From Amycolatopsis oliviviridis (lineage in GTDB: Bacteria; Actinomycetota; Actinomycetes; Mycobacteriales; Pseudonocardiaceae), in NCBI RefSeq assembly GCF_014654365.1, contig NZ_BNAY01000001.1, positions 1,550,001-1,614,000 on the forward strand: 64,000 nucleotides of DNA, read 5' to 3'. Positions 6,553 to 15,156 of the stretch are shown in pieces (positions within the stretch are counted from its first letter, which is position 1; each line of letters starts with the position of its first letter). The notes under the pieces were generated by a model. That model saw only the letters and a program-made list of their open reading frames with translations. It did no database searches and had not been told where the DNA came from. The position numbers were made by a program, and so were the translations under genes.

Positions 6553-8870
6553 CGCTTGCTCACCCGGATTACCTCGAGCGCCGGCGACGCGAGGATGTCC
6601 TTCTCGCAATAGCGTTCGGTCACCCACTGCTTGCGCGAGTACAGCTCCGTCTGGTCGCTGTGGTGCGCGGACGCGGGGTTCGCGGACTGCGAGTAGGTCA
6701 GCAGCGTCGTCGTGTCCGGGCATCCGGTGCCGTTGAACGCGACGACGTGCAGGTACGTCCCACCGTGCACGATCTCGGTGTAGCCGCGGGCCGGATCCCA
6801 AGGCCCGCCCAGGGAATCGTAGACGCCGCGACCGGCGGTCCCGCCGCCCAGCGGGATCTTCTTCCCGCCGCGCACGACGTAGTGGTTCTCGCCGTAAGGC
6901 GCGTCGAGCGCGATGTTCGCCGCCTTCAGCTCGGCGACGGCGCCGGTGAGCGCCTCGCGGATCGCGGCGTTCCCGGTGTCGAGGGTGTTCGGGGTGTGGA
7001 CCGGGTTCTCGACGTCGAACGGAACCTTCCAGATCTCCGGGCCCATCCGGTCCACTGTGGACCAGAACCGATCGAAGAGCAGTGCGCCCCGGCTGCCGGC
7101 GTCGGAACGCCCGTCCCAGCCCGCGAGTGCCGCGCACGCGGCGTCCATGCCCGGCATCGTGCGGCACATCCCGACGACATCGGCCCGCACGAGTTCGGCG
7201 GCGTGGTCCCGGTGCGAGAGCATCAGGTCCCGCATCGCCTGCCCGGTGAAGCCGCCCTTCGCCAGCTGGTCGGCGATCTCGACGAAGCCACCGCGTGTCC
7301 GCAGGTTCTGCTCGTACTCGACCGGGCCCACGATCCGCGGGTAGCCGGTCTTCGGCACGGCGGGATTGAACAGCCAGTGGCTGTCGTTCGAATTCGCCAG
7401 GTAGTCGTCCCGGCTCAGGGTCGGCAGGCTCGACGGGCCGAAGACGCCGGGCCGCAGGGCGTCACGGTCCCGGCCCCACGCGCAGGCCGTCCTGGAACCG
7501 TCGAGGACCGCGATCCCCTTGGCGTCGAACAGTTGCTTGCCCAGCGGGGTGTTGCAGCGCCCCGCTTTCTCGTCGGTGACGTGCGGGACCCCGTGGATCT
7601 GGCTGTACTCCACGCGGCCTCGGTCGTCGGTGGCGACGATGTTCATCCACGGCAGCCCTTGTGTCTCGCGGACCGCGCCGATCATCTCCGGCGCCGTCCG
7701 CCCTCGCGCGATCTCGAACATCGAGTTCGTCATCCCGAGGTTCCCGGCGTTGGCGTCCGCGATCGCGAAGGCGCTCGACGCCGTCCACGGCAGTTCCCGT
7801 TCCCCGAGCCTGGTCGTCACCGGACCGTACCTCGTCGTCCACTGTGGACGTACGACGCGCTCCAGGGCGCCGTCCGCCTTGCGCGACAGGACACTGAGGT
7901 CGGTGCGCCGCATCCGTTCGGGCTTGCCGTCGACCAGGTAGGTCGTCGGCGAGCCGGGGACGAGCTTCAGTTCGAACAGCGTGTACGTCCGGGTCGTGTC
8001 GGTGGCCGTGCCGCTCCAGGCGGCGGTCTCGTTGTGTCCCAGCCACATCAGCGGAATACCGGGGATCCCGGCGCCGCTGACGTTCAGCTTGCCCGGCAGG
8101 CTCAGCTGTGACTGCCACAACCTGGTCCCACTCAGCTGCCACGGCAGATGCGGGTTGGCCAGCGAGACACCGCGCCCGTTCGCCGAGGCGGCCTTGCCGA
8201 CCGCGATGGCGTTGCTGCCGATCCCGGTCTCACCGGTCATCCGCTCGCGTCCGGTGCCCGCGGGCGGGGCGCCCGGCCGCGACGCGGTGATCGAGTCCGC
8301 GACCCCGCCCTGTCCGAAGATCATCCCGACCGCGTGGCTGTGGCGGTAGACGTCGAGTTCGGTGATCGGCTTCAGCCAGCCCGCGCCCCGGCAGGCCGGG
8401 TCGGTGAGCTCACCGGTGCGCAGGTACTTGTTCACGCCCTCGACGTACCCGCGGATCAGTTCGCGGACCTCGCGGTACGGCCCGCGCGGCGCCGGCTCGG
8501 CCAGTATCCGTTCGACGGCGCCACTTTCGTTGAGCCCCTGGAAGTACAGGTCGCTGGCGAGGTTCGTGCTCGCCTGGCTCACCCCGCTCGTCGGCGGTGC
8601 TTCCGGGCCGAGCCAGCGCGACCGTTCGGCCCGCGTCGTGACCGCGACGTCCGCGATCGCGCAGAGGTTGTCCTTGGCCGCGGCGTATCCCTGCCCGAAA
8701 CCCAGGTCGCCCCAGTCGTTGGCGACGATGTGCGGGATGCCGTACTCGGTGTAGCGGATGGTGGCGCCGGCGCGGGATGCTCCATCCGGCGGTTGCGCGG
8801 CCGTCGCGGTCCCCGCCGCGAGCAGGCTCGTCACGGCGCAGACGGCCGCGATTCTTTTCCAGAGCAGCAT
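6549..8870 (-). CDS. Penicillin acylase family protein (secreted Ntn hydrolase)
   Basis: I start at the ATG at 8870, preceded by GGGGGAG; an in-frame start 13 codons upstream lacks a ribosome site. The 773-residue precursor begins with a clear signal peptide (LLWKRIAAVCAVTSLLAAGT). The family self-cleaves to free an N-terminal Ser. Here it lies in TGIGSNAIAVG (Ser about residue 219), preceded by a linker peptide, giving an alpha chain of about 190 residues and a beta chain of about 555. Actinomycete relatives include aculeacin A and N-acyl-homoserine lactone acylases, so lipopeptide, acyl-homoserine lactone and beta-lactam side chains are all possible substrates. It is first in an operon with the hydrolase at 5206-6552. 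Confidence 0.9.
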   Translation of the reverse strand: MLLWKRIAAVCAVTSLLAAGTATAAQPPDGASRAGATIRYTEYGIPHIVANDWGDLGFGQGYAAAKDNLCAIADVAVTTRAERSRWLGPEAPPTSGVSQASTNLASDLYFQGLNESGAVERILAEPAPRGPYREVRELIRGYVEGVNKYLRTGELTDPACRGAGWLKPITELDVYRHSHAVGMIFGQGGVADSITASRPGAPPAGTGRERMTGETGIGSNAIAVGKAASANGRGVSLANPHLPWQLSGTRLWQSQLSLPGKLNVSGAGIPGIPLMWLGHNETAAWSGTATDTTRTYTLFELKLVPGSPTTYLVDGKPERMRRTDLSVLSRKADGALERVVRPQWTTRYGPVTTRLGERELPWTASSAFAIADANAGNLGMTNSMFEIARGRTAPEMIGAVRETQGLPWMNIVATDDRGRVEYSQIHGVPHVTDEKAGRCNTPLGKQLFDAKGIAVLDGSRTACAWGRDRDALRPGVFGPSSLPTLSRDDYLANSNDSHWLFNPAVPKTGYPRIVGPVEYEQNLRTRGGFVEIADQLAKGGFTGQAMRDLMLSHRDHAAELVRADVVGMCRTMPGMDAACAALAGWDGRSDAGSRGALLFDRFWSTVDRMGPEIWKVPFDVENPVHTPNTLDTGNAAIREALTGAVAELKAANIALDAPYGENHYVVRGGKKIPLGGGTAGRGVYDSLGGPWDPARGYTEIVHGGTYLHVVAFNGTGCPDTTTLLTYSQSANPASAHHSDQTELYSRKQWVTERYCEKDILASPALEVIRVSKR

Positions 8871-8894
8871 GCTGCTCCCCCTTTTGTGTGGAGT

Positions 8895-8934
8895 CGTTCG
8901 TGAAGACACGCCGTCCGGCGTGGTGACGCGTTCC
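8895..8934. repeat. Direct repeat copy 2 with internal hairpin
   Basis: Second copy of the element at 5121-5163, in the same orientation, starting CGTTCGTGAAGACACGCC and ending GGCGTGGTGACGCGTTCCG. It lies between the ArsR-type gene (ends 8983) and the acylase start (8870). A further weak stem, CCGGTGG with CCACCGG, follows at 8933-8959. Confidence 0.6.
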
Positions 8935-8982
8935 GGTGGTCGAGTGGCCGCTCTTCCACCGGGCTCTTTCAGCTCCCCCCTC

Positions 8983-9546
8983 TCACTCCTCGTCCGGATC
9001 CGGGAACGCCGTCCAGCGCACGTACACCTTTCGCGCGTCCGGTCCGGGTTCCGGCCGCCAATAGCGGCGCAGCAGCTCCAGGTACTCCTCCCAGAACTGT
9101 TTGAGCTCTTCGAGGTTCACGTGCACCGCGCCGCGCGAGAAGACCAGCGCGTCACCCCATTCGCCCAGCTCGTCGCGACGTTCGACGAAACGCGCCATCT
9201 GCTCCAGGTCCTCGGCGAACGCGGCGCGATGCGCCTCGTGGAACACCGCCCGCATCTCTTCGCTCTGCTCGCTGTGCCGCGGCCAGCGGATGTCCCGCTG
9301 CCTGGCCCGCCACCAGCGTTCCTTGCCGTGTGCGAGTTCCGGTGCCTCCTCGATGAAGTCGTATCTCGCCAGTTCTCGCAGGTGGTAGCTGGTGGCGCCC
9401 GAACTCTCCCCCAGTTCCTTGGCCAGCTTCGTCGCCGTCGCGGGCCCACGGCCCAGCGCCTCCATGATCCGGCGGCGCAGCGGATGCATCATCGCCTTCA
9501 ACACGGCGGGATCGGTGACCTCTTCGGGCGTCGGCGGACCGGTCAT
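8983..9546 (-). CDS. ArsR-type winged-helix regulator
   Basis: I start at the ATG at 9546 (187 residues), because an upstream in-frame ATG at 9567 lies inside the probable operator. The N-terminal winged helix (VLKAMMHPLRRRIMEALGRG, then TATKLAKELGESSGATSYHLRELARY) is typical of ArsR-like repressors, and HGKERWWRARQRDIRWP is a common extension of this subgroup. The C-terminal third is helical and charged, with no recognisable metal site. It lies on the same strand as the acylase operon but is separated from it by the repeat at 8895-8934. Confidence 0.85.
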   Translation of the reverse strand: MTGPPTPEEVTDPAVLKAMMHPLRRRIMEALGRGPATATKLAKELGESSGATSYHLRELARYDFIEEAPELAHGKERWWRARQRDIRWPRHSEQSEEMRAVFHEAHRAAFAEDLEQMARFVERRDELGEWGDALVFSRGAVHVNLEELKQFWEEYLELLRRYWRPEPGPDARKVYVRWTAFPDPDEE

Positions 9547-9562
9547 GACACCAAGATAGCCA

Positions 9563-9594
9563 TGCAAAGACAGTTGTGCAAAGACATCTTTGCA
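9563..9594. promoter_or_regulatory. Probable ArsR operator, palindrome plus extra half-site
   Basis: A perfect 18-bp palindrome, TGCAAAGACATCTTTGCA, occupies 9577-9594. Its left half, TGCAAAGACA, is repeated directly at 9563-9572, 14 bp upstream. The pair lies immediately before the ArsR-type start at 9546, so autorepression is likely. The divergent transglycosylase gene could also be affected. Confidence 0.75.
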
Positions 9595-9796
9595 CGCAGT
9601 CCGGACCGCTCCCGCGGAGCGGCCGTGGATTCTGCTGACGCTTCGGTGAACTCAGCGTGAAATTGACAACTTCGGTACGAAGGTCTTGTGCCGGGCGGAC
9701 GAAAACTCGACAGGTTCGCGGCTTTTTCGTTGCGTCCTCCCCAGAATTCGGTTGCATCGGATAGTTTTGCCCGGAGTCGACCTTGCGGGAGAGAAC

Positions 9797-10984
9797 ATGT
9801 CGAAGCACCGCCCCCGACAGACGGACAAGATGTCCGCCCGGCACCGGACGGCCTTCGCGCTCGCCGGCGGTGCGCTCGCGGTCCTACCCGCGGTCACCGC
9901 GTCGGCGGGGCCTGATGCCCCGATCGCCGCGCCGAAACCCGCCGCACCGCAGAACCAGGCCGCGGCCTGGCAGCCGCCGGTGGGCACCGTCCCGGAGATC
10001 GCCGTCGACGGCAGCCTGCCCGAGCCGCCCAACCCGGATCCGCTGGTCGTCCCCGGTGGCACCGGCAACGTCGGCGGCTCGTTCGCGCCATCGGGCGCGC
10101 TCGGCATCCCGGCGAGCATGATGAAGGCGTACAAGAACGCGGCCGACATCCTCGCGAAGGAACTGCCCGGCTGCCACATCGATTGGGCGCTGATCGCCAG
10201 CATCGGCCGGATCGAGTCCAACCACGCGCGCGGCGGCTATGTCGACGCGAAGGGCAACACCCTCGAAGCGATCCTCGGCCCGCAGCTCAACGGAGCCGGA
10301 CCGTTCGCGGCGATCCCGGACACCGACGGCGGCAAGTACGACGGCGACACGGTGTGGGACCGCGCGGTGGGCCCGACGCAGTTCATCCCGTCGACGTGGA
10401 AGGGCTACGCCTCCGACGGCAACGGCGACGGCGAGTCGAACCCGAACAACATCTACGACGCGACGCTGGGCTCGGGCCGCTACCTCTGCTCCGGCGGCGT
10501 CGACCTGACGTCCGAGCAGACCCAGCGCGTGGCCGTGTACCGCTACAACCACTCGCTGTCCTATGTGGACACCGTGATCCGCTGGGCGGTCGCCTATCGC
10601 GGCGGTGTCTCGACAATGCCGGACAGCCAGGTCCCGGTCGGCGCGCCCGATTCCTCGAACGTCGCCGCCGACACGCCCGGCGGCCAGCTCCCGGTCCCGA
10701 CGCTGCCCGGCACTCCCCCGCCCGGCACGACCACGCCGCCGACCCCGTTGCCCGGCACGTCGCTCCCGCCGAGCAGCAGCACTCCCCCGAGCAGCAGCTC
10801 GCCCTCCAAGCCGACCAGCACGCCGCCGTCGTCGACGCCTCCCTCGTCCACGCCGCCGTCGAGCACGCCGCCGCCTTCGACGACGCCTTCGCCGTCCAGC
10901 ACGTCTTCGGCACCGCCGTCGTCGACCCCGGCGGGCAACACCGGCGAGACGAGCCCGACCAGCTCCGCCTCGCCGACCCCGTGA
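9797..10984 (+). CDS. Secreted lytic murein transglycosylase with Pro/Ser/Thr-rich tail
   Basis: The ATG at 9797 follows GGGAGAG and gives 395 residues with a signal peptide (TAFALAGGALAVLPAVTASA). The catalytic domain spans about residues 105-275: the Glu of LIASIGRIESNHARGG is the expected catalytic acid, and AVGPTQFIPSTWKGYASDGN and GGVDLTSEQ..AVYRYNHS match the MltB/SLT-like family that cleaves peptidoglycan to anhydro-muropeptides. The last 110 residues are low-complexity Pro/Ser/Thr, probably a wall-spanning linker. A long palindrome starts at the base after the stop codon. Confidence 0.9.
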   Translation: MSKHRPRQTDKMSARHRTAFALAGGALAVLPAVTASAGPDAPIAAPKPAAPQNQAAAWQPPVGTVPEIAVDGSLPEPPNPDPLVVPGGTGNVGGSFAPSGALGIPASMMKAYKNAADILAKELPGCHIDWALIASIGRIESNHARGGYVDAKGNTLEAILGPQLNGAGPFAAIPDTDGGKYDGDTVWDRAVGPTQFIPSTWKGYASDGNGDGESNPNNIYDATLGSGRYLCSGGVDLTSEQTQRVAVYRYNHSLSYVDTVIRWAVAYRGGVSTMPDSQVPVGAPDSSNVAADTPGGQLPVPTLPGTPPPGTTTPPTPLPGTSLPPSSSTPPSSSSPSKPTSTPPSSTPPSSTPPSSTPPPSTTPSPSSTSSAPPSSTPAGNTGETSPTSSASPTP

Positions 10985-11043
10985 CCCCCGCATTTCGTCC
11001 TCTGAACGCGCCAAGAGCGCATTCAGAGGACGAAATGCGGGGG
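10985..11043. repeat. Long palindrome, GCATTTCGTCCTCTG family
   Basis: Perfect 22-bp arms (10985-11006 and 11022-11043) flank a 15-nt loop. The core GCATTT(C/A)GTCCTCTG and the 15-nt loop length recur in the element at 51713-51779. It may terminate the transglycosylase transcript. Confidence 0.8.
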
Positions 11044-11126
11044 CGGGTGGGAGTGCCCGGAATGTCCTGAACCCCGGCCGCGTTGTCGCTTCTCGTAGAT
11101 CGTCAACCAAGAGAAGCGAGACACGG

Positions 11127-11555
11127 ATGTCGTCTTTCGTCATGACCGCCGAGGAACGGGAAGCCTTCCTGAGCGAGGTCCACATCGGGGTCTTGGCCGT
11201 GGAGCGGGAAGGACGGGCGCCGCTGGCCGTACCGGTCTGGTACGACTACGAGCCCGGCGGGGAACTCCTGATCTGGATGGACGGCGGTTCGGTCAAGGAC
11301 AAGGCGATCAAGAAAGCGGGCAGGCTCAGCCTGGTCGCGCAGTCAGAGACCCTGCCGTACAAGTACGTGACGGCCGAGGGCCCGGTCGTCGCCAACGACG
11401 CTCCGCCGACCCGGGAGCAGGCGCTGAAGATCGCGCACCGCTACCTGTCCGAGGAAGAGGGCACGAAGTACGTCGACGGGGCGCTCAGCGACAACTCCGT
11501 GCTGGTCCGCGTCCGGCCGGAGAAGTGGCTGAGCAACGACCAGGGCAAGGCCTGA
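11127..11555 (+). CDS. Pyridoxamine 5'-phosphate oxidase-fold (flavin/F420-type) protein
   Basis: The 142-residue product has the split-barrel fold: an N-terminal TAEEREAFLSEVHIGVLAVE helix-strand, APLAVPVWYDYEPGGELLIWMDGG, and VTAEGPVVANDAPP. The family binds FMN, haem or F420 and includes many uncharacterised oxidoreductases in actinomycetes. No cofactor-specific residues can be assigned with confidence here. The ATG follows AAGAGAAGCGAG, a reasonable ribosome site. It is a single gene between two strong hairpins. Confidence 0.85.
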   Translation: MSSFVMTAEEREAFLSEVHIGVLAVEREGRAPLAVPVWYDYEPGGELLIWMDGGSVKDKAIKKAGRLSLVAQSETLPYKYVTAEGPVVANDAPPTREQALKIAHRYLSEEEGTKYVDGALSDNSVLVRVRPEKWLSNDQGKA

Positions 11556-11561
11556 CGAACT

Positions 11562-11603
11562 GACGGTGCCCGGTCGCCCGCGGGCTGGCGGCCGGGCACC
11601 GTC
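11562..11603. terminator. Bidirectional hairpin terminator
   Basis: Perfect 12-bp stem GACGGTGCCCGG with an 18-nt loop, between the convergent oxidase-fold gene (ends 11555) and gcl (ends 11605). Confidence 0.75.
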
Positions 11604-11604
11604 A

Positions 11605-13299
11605 TCAGCCCGCGATCGGCTCGAACTCGACGACGCTGTCGAGCGCCTTGCCCATCGCGGCGTTCCCTTCGCGTTCGATCATGATCTCCACCAGCACGGG
11701 CCGCGAGGTCCGCTCGGCCTCCTTGCGCGCCCACTCCAGCGACGTCCGGATCTCGCCCGGCTCGGTCACGCGGGTCCCGGAGCAGCCGTAGGCCTCCATG
11801 ACCTTCACGTTGTCCGTGCCGTTCTTGTCGTAGTGGATGTCGACCTCGAAGTTCATCTCGTAGCCCGTCTCGGCCTGCCGGATGAGCCCGAGGTACTCGT
11901 TGTTCAGCATGATCAGCACGAACCCGACGTCGTACTGCGCGGCCACCGCCAGCTCCTCCACGAGGAACTGGAACGAGTAATCCCCGACGACGCCGACGAC
12001 CTCCGCCTCCGGTTTCGCCTTCTTGACGCCGATCGCCGCCGGGATCTCCCAGCCGAGCGGGCCCGCCTGGCCGCACACCTGGTAGTGCCGCGGCTTGTGC
12101 GCGCGCTGGAACTGCCCGGACCAGATCTGGTATAGCCCGATCGCGGTGACGAAGTAGGCGTCCTCGCCGTAGAAGTCGTTGATCTCCTTGAACACCCGCG
12201 GTGCCTTGATCGGGGTGTCCTCGAAGTCCTCGCGTCGCGGCAGGCTCTCCTTCAGCTCGCCGATCCGCCGCGGCCAGGCCCGATCCCGCGCCGGGGAACG
12301 CTTCGACGCCGCCTCGATCAACGCGTCCAGGAACGCGCCCGTGTCCGAAACGATCCCGAGATCCGGCCCGAACACCTTGCCCAGCTGCGTCGGCTCGATG
12401 TCGACGTGGATGAACTTCCGGCTCCCGCGGTAGACGTCGAGGTCGCCGGTGTGCCGGTCGCCGAACCGCGCGCCGAGTGCCAGCACCAGATCCGCTTCGA
12501 GGAAGGCGGCGTTCGCCCACCGTTGCGACGTCTGGATGCCCGCCATGCCGGCGAACAGTTCGTGGTCCTCGGGGAAGGTCCCCTTGCCCATCAGCGTCAC
12601 CCCGACCGGGACGCCGAGGAGCTCGGCCGCGGTCCGCAGCCGGTCGCTCGCGTCGCCCAGCACCACGCCGCCGCCCGCGAGGATCAGCGGCCGTTCGGCG
12701 GCCAGCAGCAGATCCAGGGCCCGCTCGACCCTGGCCGGTGACGGCGCCGCCTTGGTGACCGGCAGCGGCGAGTCGATGCTGGAGTCCCATTCGATCTCCT
12801 GCCGCTGCACGTCGATCGGCAGGTCGATCAGCACCGGGCCGGGACGGCCGGACCGCGCGATCCGGAACGCCTCCCGGAACACCCAGGGCAGCTGGGCCGC
12901 TTCCTTGACCTGCACCGCCCATTTCGTCACCGGTTTGGCGATCTCGACGATGTCGACGGCCTGGAACGCCTCGGTGTGCAGCTTCCGAGAGTCGGCCTGC
13001 CCGGTGATGCACAGGATCGGGATCGAATCGGCCTGCGCGGTGTAGAGCCCGGTGATCATGTTCGTCCCGGCGGGCCCGGAGGTGCCGATCGCGACACCGA
13101 CGTTGCCGGTGGTGCGCGCCCAGCCGTCGGCCATGTGGGTGGCGCCCTCCTCGTGACGCACGATCAGGTGCTCGATGCCGCTGTCCTGCATCGCGTGGTA
13201 CAGCGGGAGGATCGCGGCGCCGGGACAGCCGAACGCGGTGTCGACGCCCTCACTGACCAGGACGTCGACGACGGCCTGCATGGCGGGGATTCTGGGCAT
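11605..13299 (-). CDS. gcl: Glyoxylate carboligase (tartronate-semialdehyde synthase)
   Basis: The 564-residue protein is a full-length ThDP-dependent enzyme with the three usual domains: N-terminal PYR (AFGCPGAAILPLYHAMQ), central (LILAGGGVVLGDASDRL) and C-terminal PP with the ThDP motif VVGVVGDYSFQFLVEELAVAAQ..NNEYLGL. Overall identity to Gcl is clear from stretches such as GTSGPAGTNMITGLYTAQAD and VLVEIMIERE. It condenses two glyoxylates to tartronate semialdehyde with loss of CO2. Residue Glu50 (RHEEGA) stands where E. coli Gcl has Val51, so the normally absent ThDP-activating glutamate is present. It is third in the operon hyi-glxR-gcl. Confidence 0.9.
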   Translation of the reverse strand: MPRIPAMQAVVDVLVSEGVDTAFGCPGAAILPLYHAMQDSGIEHLIVRHEEGATHMADGWARTTGNVGVAIGTSGPAGTNMITGLYTAQADSIPILCITGQADSRKLHTEAFQAVDIVEIAKPVTKWAVQVKEAAQLPWVFREAFRIARSGRPGPVLIDLPIDVQRQEIEWDSSIDSPLPVTKAAPSPARVERALDLLLAAERPLILAGGGVVLGDASDRLRTAAELLGVPVGVTLMGKGTFPEDHELFAGMAGIQTSQRWANAAFLEADLVLALGARFGDRHTGDLDVYRGSRKFIHVDIEPTQLGKVFGPDLGIVSDTGAFLDALIEAASKRSPARDRAWPRRIGELKESLPRREDFEDTPIKAPRVFKEINDFYGEDAYFVTAIGLYQIWSGQFQRAHKPRHYQVCGQAGPLGWEIPAAIGVKKAKPEAEVVGVVGDYSFQFLVEELAVAAQYDVGFVLIMLNNEYLGLIRQAETGYEMNFEVDIHYDKNGTDNVKVMEAYGCSGTRVTEPGEIRTSLEWARKEAERTSRPVLVEIMIEREGNAAMGKALDSVVEFEPIAG

Positions 13300-13302
13300 T
13301 CC

Positions 13303-14190
13303 TCACTCCTTGCTTTCCGCGCCGGACAGCGCTTCGACGACCTTCAGCAGGGCGGAGTGATCGAGCGAGCCGTGGCCCATCGCCCGTCCGGCGGCGACGA
13401 GCTGGGCGACCAGCCCGGTGATCGGCAGCGCGACGTCGGCCTGCCTGGCGGCGGCGAGCGCGATGCCCATGTCCTTGTGGTGCAGGTCGATCCGGAAGCC
13501 CGGCGCGAATTCCCGTGCCACCATGGACTTCCGCTTGAGTTCGAGGATCCGGCTGCCCGCGAGCCCGCCCGCCAGAACGTCCAGCCCGACGCCGGCGTCG
13601 ACGCCGGACGCCTCCAGCAGCACGATCGCTTCGGCGATCAGGCCGTAGGTCCCGCCGACCACGAGCTGGTTGGCGGCCTTGACGACCTGACCGGCGCCGT
13701 GCGGCCCGACGTGCACGATCGTCTTGCCGACGGCCTCCAGGATCGGGAGCGCGACGGCGAAGTCCTCCGCGTCGCCACCGGCCATAATGGACAGTGAGGC
13801 CTGCTCGGCACCGGCCTGGCCACCTGAGACGGGCGCGTCCAGCACGCGGATCTCCCGTTCGGCCGCCCTTTCAGCGACCTCGATGGAGGTCTCCGGCCGG
13901 ATCGTGCTCATGTCGATCAGCAGGGTGCCCGGTTTCGCCGATTCCAGCACGCCGCCCGCCGCCAGCACGACGGCCTCGACCTGCGGATGGTTCGGCAGCA
14001 TGGTGATGACGACTTCGGCACCGGCCACGGCGTCCGTCACCCCGTTGGCCGCCCGGCCACCCGCGGCTTCCAGCCTCGCGAGGGCGTCCGCGTTCGTGTC
14101 GAATCCGCTCACCTCGTGCCCGGCGGCGACGAGGTGTCCCGCCATCGGCCCGCCCATGATCCCCAGGCCGATGAATCCCAGCTTGGTCAT
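13303..14190 (-). CDS. glxR: 2-hydroxy-3-oxopropionate (tartronate semialdehyde) reductase
   Basis: The ATG at 14190 overlaps the TGA of hyi (ATGA), fixing the start and giving 295 residues. The N-terminal Rossmann motif FIGLGIMGGPMAGHL, DMSTIRPETSIEVA, the substrate-binding DAPVSGGQAGAE and the catalytic Lys in GAGQVVKAANQLVVGG define the beta-hydroxyacid dehydrogenase family. With gcl next to it, the role is reduction of tartronate semialdehyde to D-glycerate with NAD(P)H. gcl starts only 3 bp after it. Confidence 0.93.
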   Translation of the reverse strand: MTKLGFIGLGIMGGPMAGHLVAAGHEVSGFDTNADALARLEAAGGRAANGVTDAVAGAEVVITMLPNHPQVEAVVLAAGGVLESAKPGTLLIDMSTIRPETSIEVAERAAEREIRVLDAPVSGGQAGAEQASLSIMAGGDAEDFAVALPILEAVGKTIVHVGPHGAGQVVKAANQLVVGGTYGLIAEAIVLLEASGVDAGVGLDVLAGGLAGSRILELKRKSMVAREFAPGFRIDLHHKDMGIALAAARQADVALPITGLVAQLVAAGRAMGHGSLDHSALLKVVEALSGAESKE

Positions 14191-15014
14191 GCCAGTCCCC
14201 TTCGTTCGAAAGGCAGCCACGACAGCGAATCCGCGCTCGGCCCGTCGGGTTTGTACTCCACACCGACCTGCCCGCGGTAACCCGCCGCCTGCAGCTTTTC
14301 CAGGTAACCCTCGATGTCCAGCGTTCCGGTCCCCGGCTGGTGGCGCCCTGGGGCATCGGCGATCTGCACGTGGCCGATCCGTCCGGTGTGGACGGTCGTG
14401 ACCGTGTCGAGGTCGTCACCGTTGACCGCCAGGTGGTACAGGTCGGCCAGCAGCTTCACGTTGTCCCGCCCGAGTTCGTCGAGCACCTTGAGGACGTCGT
14501 TCGCGGTCTTGAGCGGGTACTTCTCCGCCCCGGACAGCGGTTCCAAGACGATTTCCGCGTCGATGCGCGCGGCCGCGTCCGCCGCGAGCGCCAGATTCGA
14601 CAGGCCGAGCTTGTCCTGCCCGGCCGGGTCCGCGCCGTCGATCCGGTTGCCGTAGAGCGCGTTGAACCGGCGGCAGCCGAGCCGCTCGCCGAGCTCGATC
14701 GCGGACGCGACGCCGCGGGTGAACTCGTCCTCGCGGCCGGGCCAGGTGACCAGGCCGCGGTCGCCGCCCGCCATGTCACCGGGGAAGAAGTTCAGCCCGG
14801 TGACCGCGACGCCCGCCCGCTCGACCGACGCCACGAACGCGTCGACCTCGGCGGCGTCCGGCACCGGTGTCTCGAACGGCCACCAGTACTCGACCGCGGT
14901 GAAGCCCGCCGCACGCGCCGCCTCCGCGCGGTCGAGCAACGGCAGCTCGGTGAAGACCAGCGACAGGTTCAGCACGTAGGGCAGCGCATGACGCGAACCC
15001 GCAAGATCAGCCAT
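14187..15014 (-). CDS. hyi: Hydroxypyruvate isomerase
   Basis: I start at the ATG at 15014 (275 residues), which follows GCAGAGG; upstream in-frame codons do not look coding. The TIM-barrel xylose-isomerase-like fold shows the family residues: EYWWPFETPVP, LNFFPGDMAGGDRGL, ALYGNRI, the metal Glu in IVLEPLSGAEKYPL, LLADLYHLAVNGDD, HVQIADAPGRHQPGTG and GVEYKPDGPSADS. It interconverts hydroxypyruvate and tartronate semialdehyde. First gene of hyi-glxR-gcl. The promoter region (15015-15110) includes the AT-rich segment TTTCTTTCGTATATCGAGAA, where a regulator may bind. Confidence 0.93.
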   Translation of the reverse strand: MADLAGSRHALPYVLNLSLVFTELPLLDRAEAARAAGFTAVEYWWPFETPVPDAAEVDAFVASVERAGVAVTGLNFFPGDMAGGDRGLVTWPGREDEFTRGVASAIELGERLGCRRFNALYGNRIDGADPAGQDKLGLSNLALAADAAARIDAEIVLEPLSGAEKYPLKTANDVLKVLDELGRDNVKLLADLYHLAVNGDDLDTVTTVHTGRIGHVQIADAPGRHQPGTGTLDIEGYLEKLQAAGYRGQVGVEYKPDGPSADSLSWLPFERRGLA

Positions 15015-15156
15015 CGAAACCTCTGCAATTTCGCTCTGCGGAAACTTTCTTTCGTATATCGAGAATAGCCCGCCGACCTGGCCGCGGTCAACGGGCGGTA
15101 TACCGGCGGGCAAGAGGCAGAGCGATAGTGGGAAGCGGACCTCGCCTCCGGGAGGC

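Noticed and set aside
5146..6612. 488-codon frame opposite the alpha/beta hydrolase
   Set aside because: Arg/Pro/His-rich shadow without motifs; the hydrolase frame has catalytic residues and a coupled start.
6553..7167. Long N-terminal extension of the alpha/beta hydrolase frame upstream of 6552
   Set aside because: It lies inside the acylase gene in another frame; the ATGA overlap and signal peptide fix the start at 6552.
15068..15111. Inverted GCCCGCCG/CGGCGGGC upstream of hyi
   Set aside because: The 28-nt loop and pure GC arms make it likely to occur by chance in this composition.
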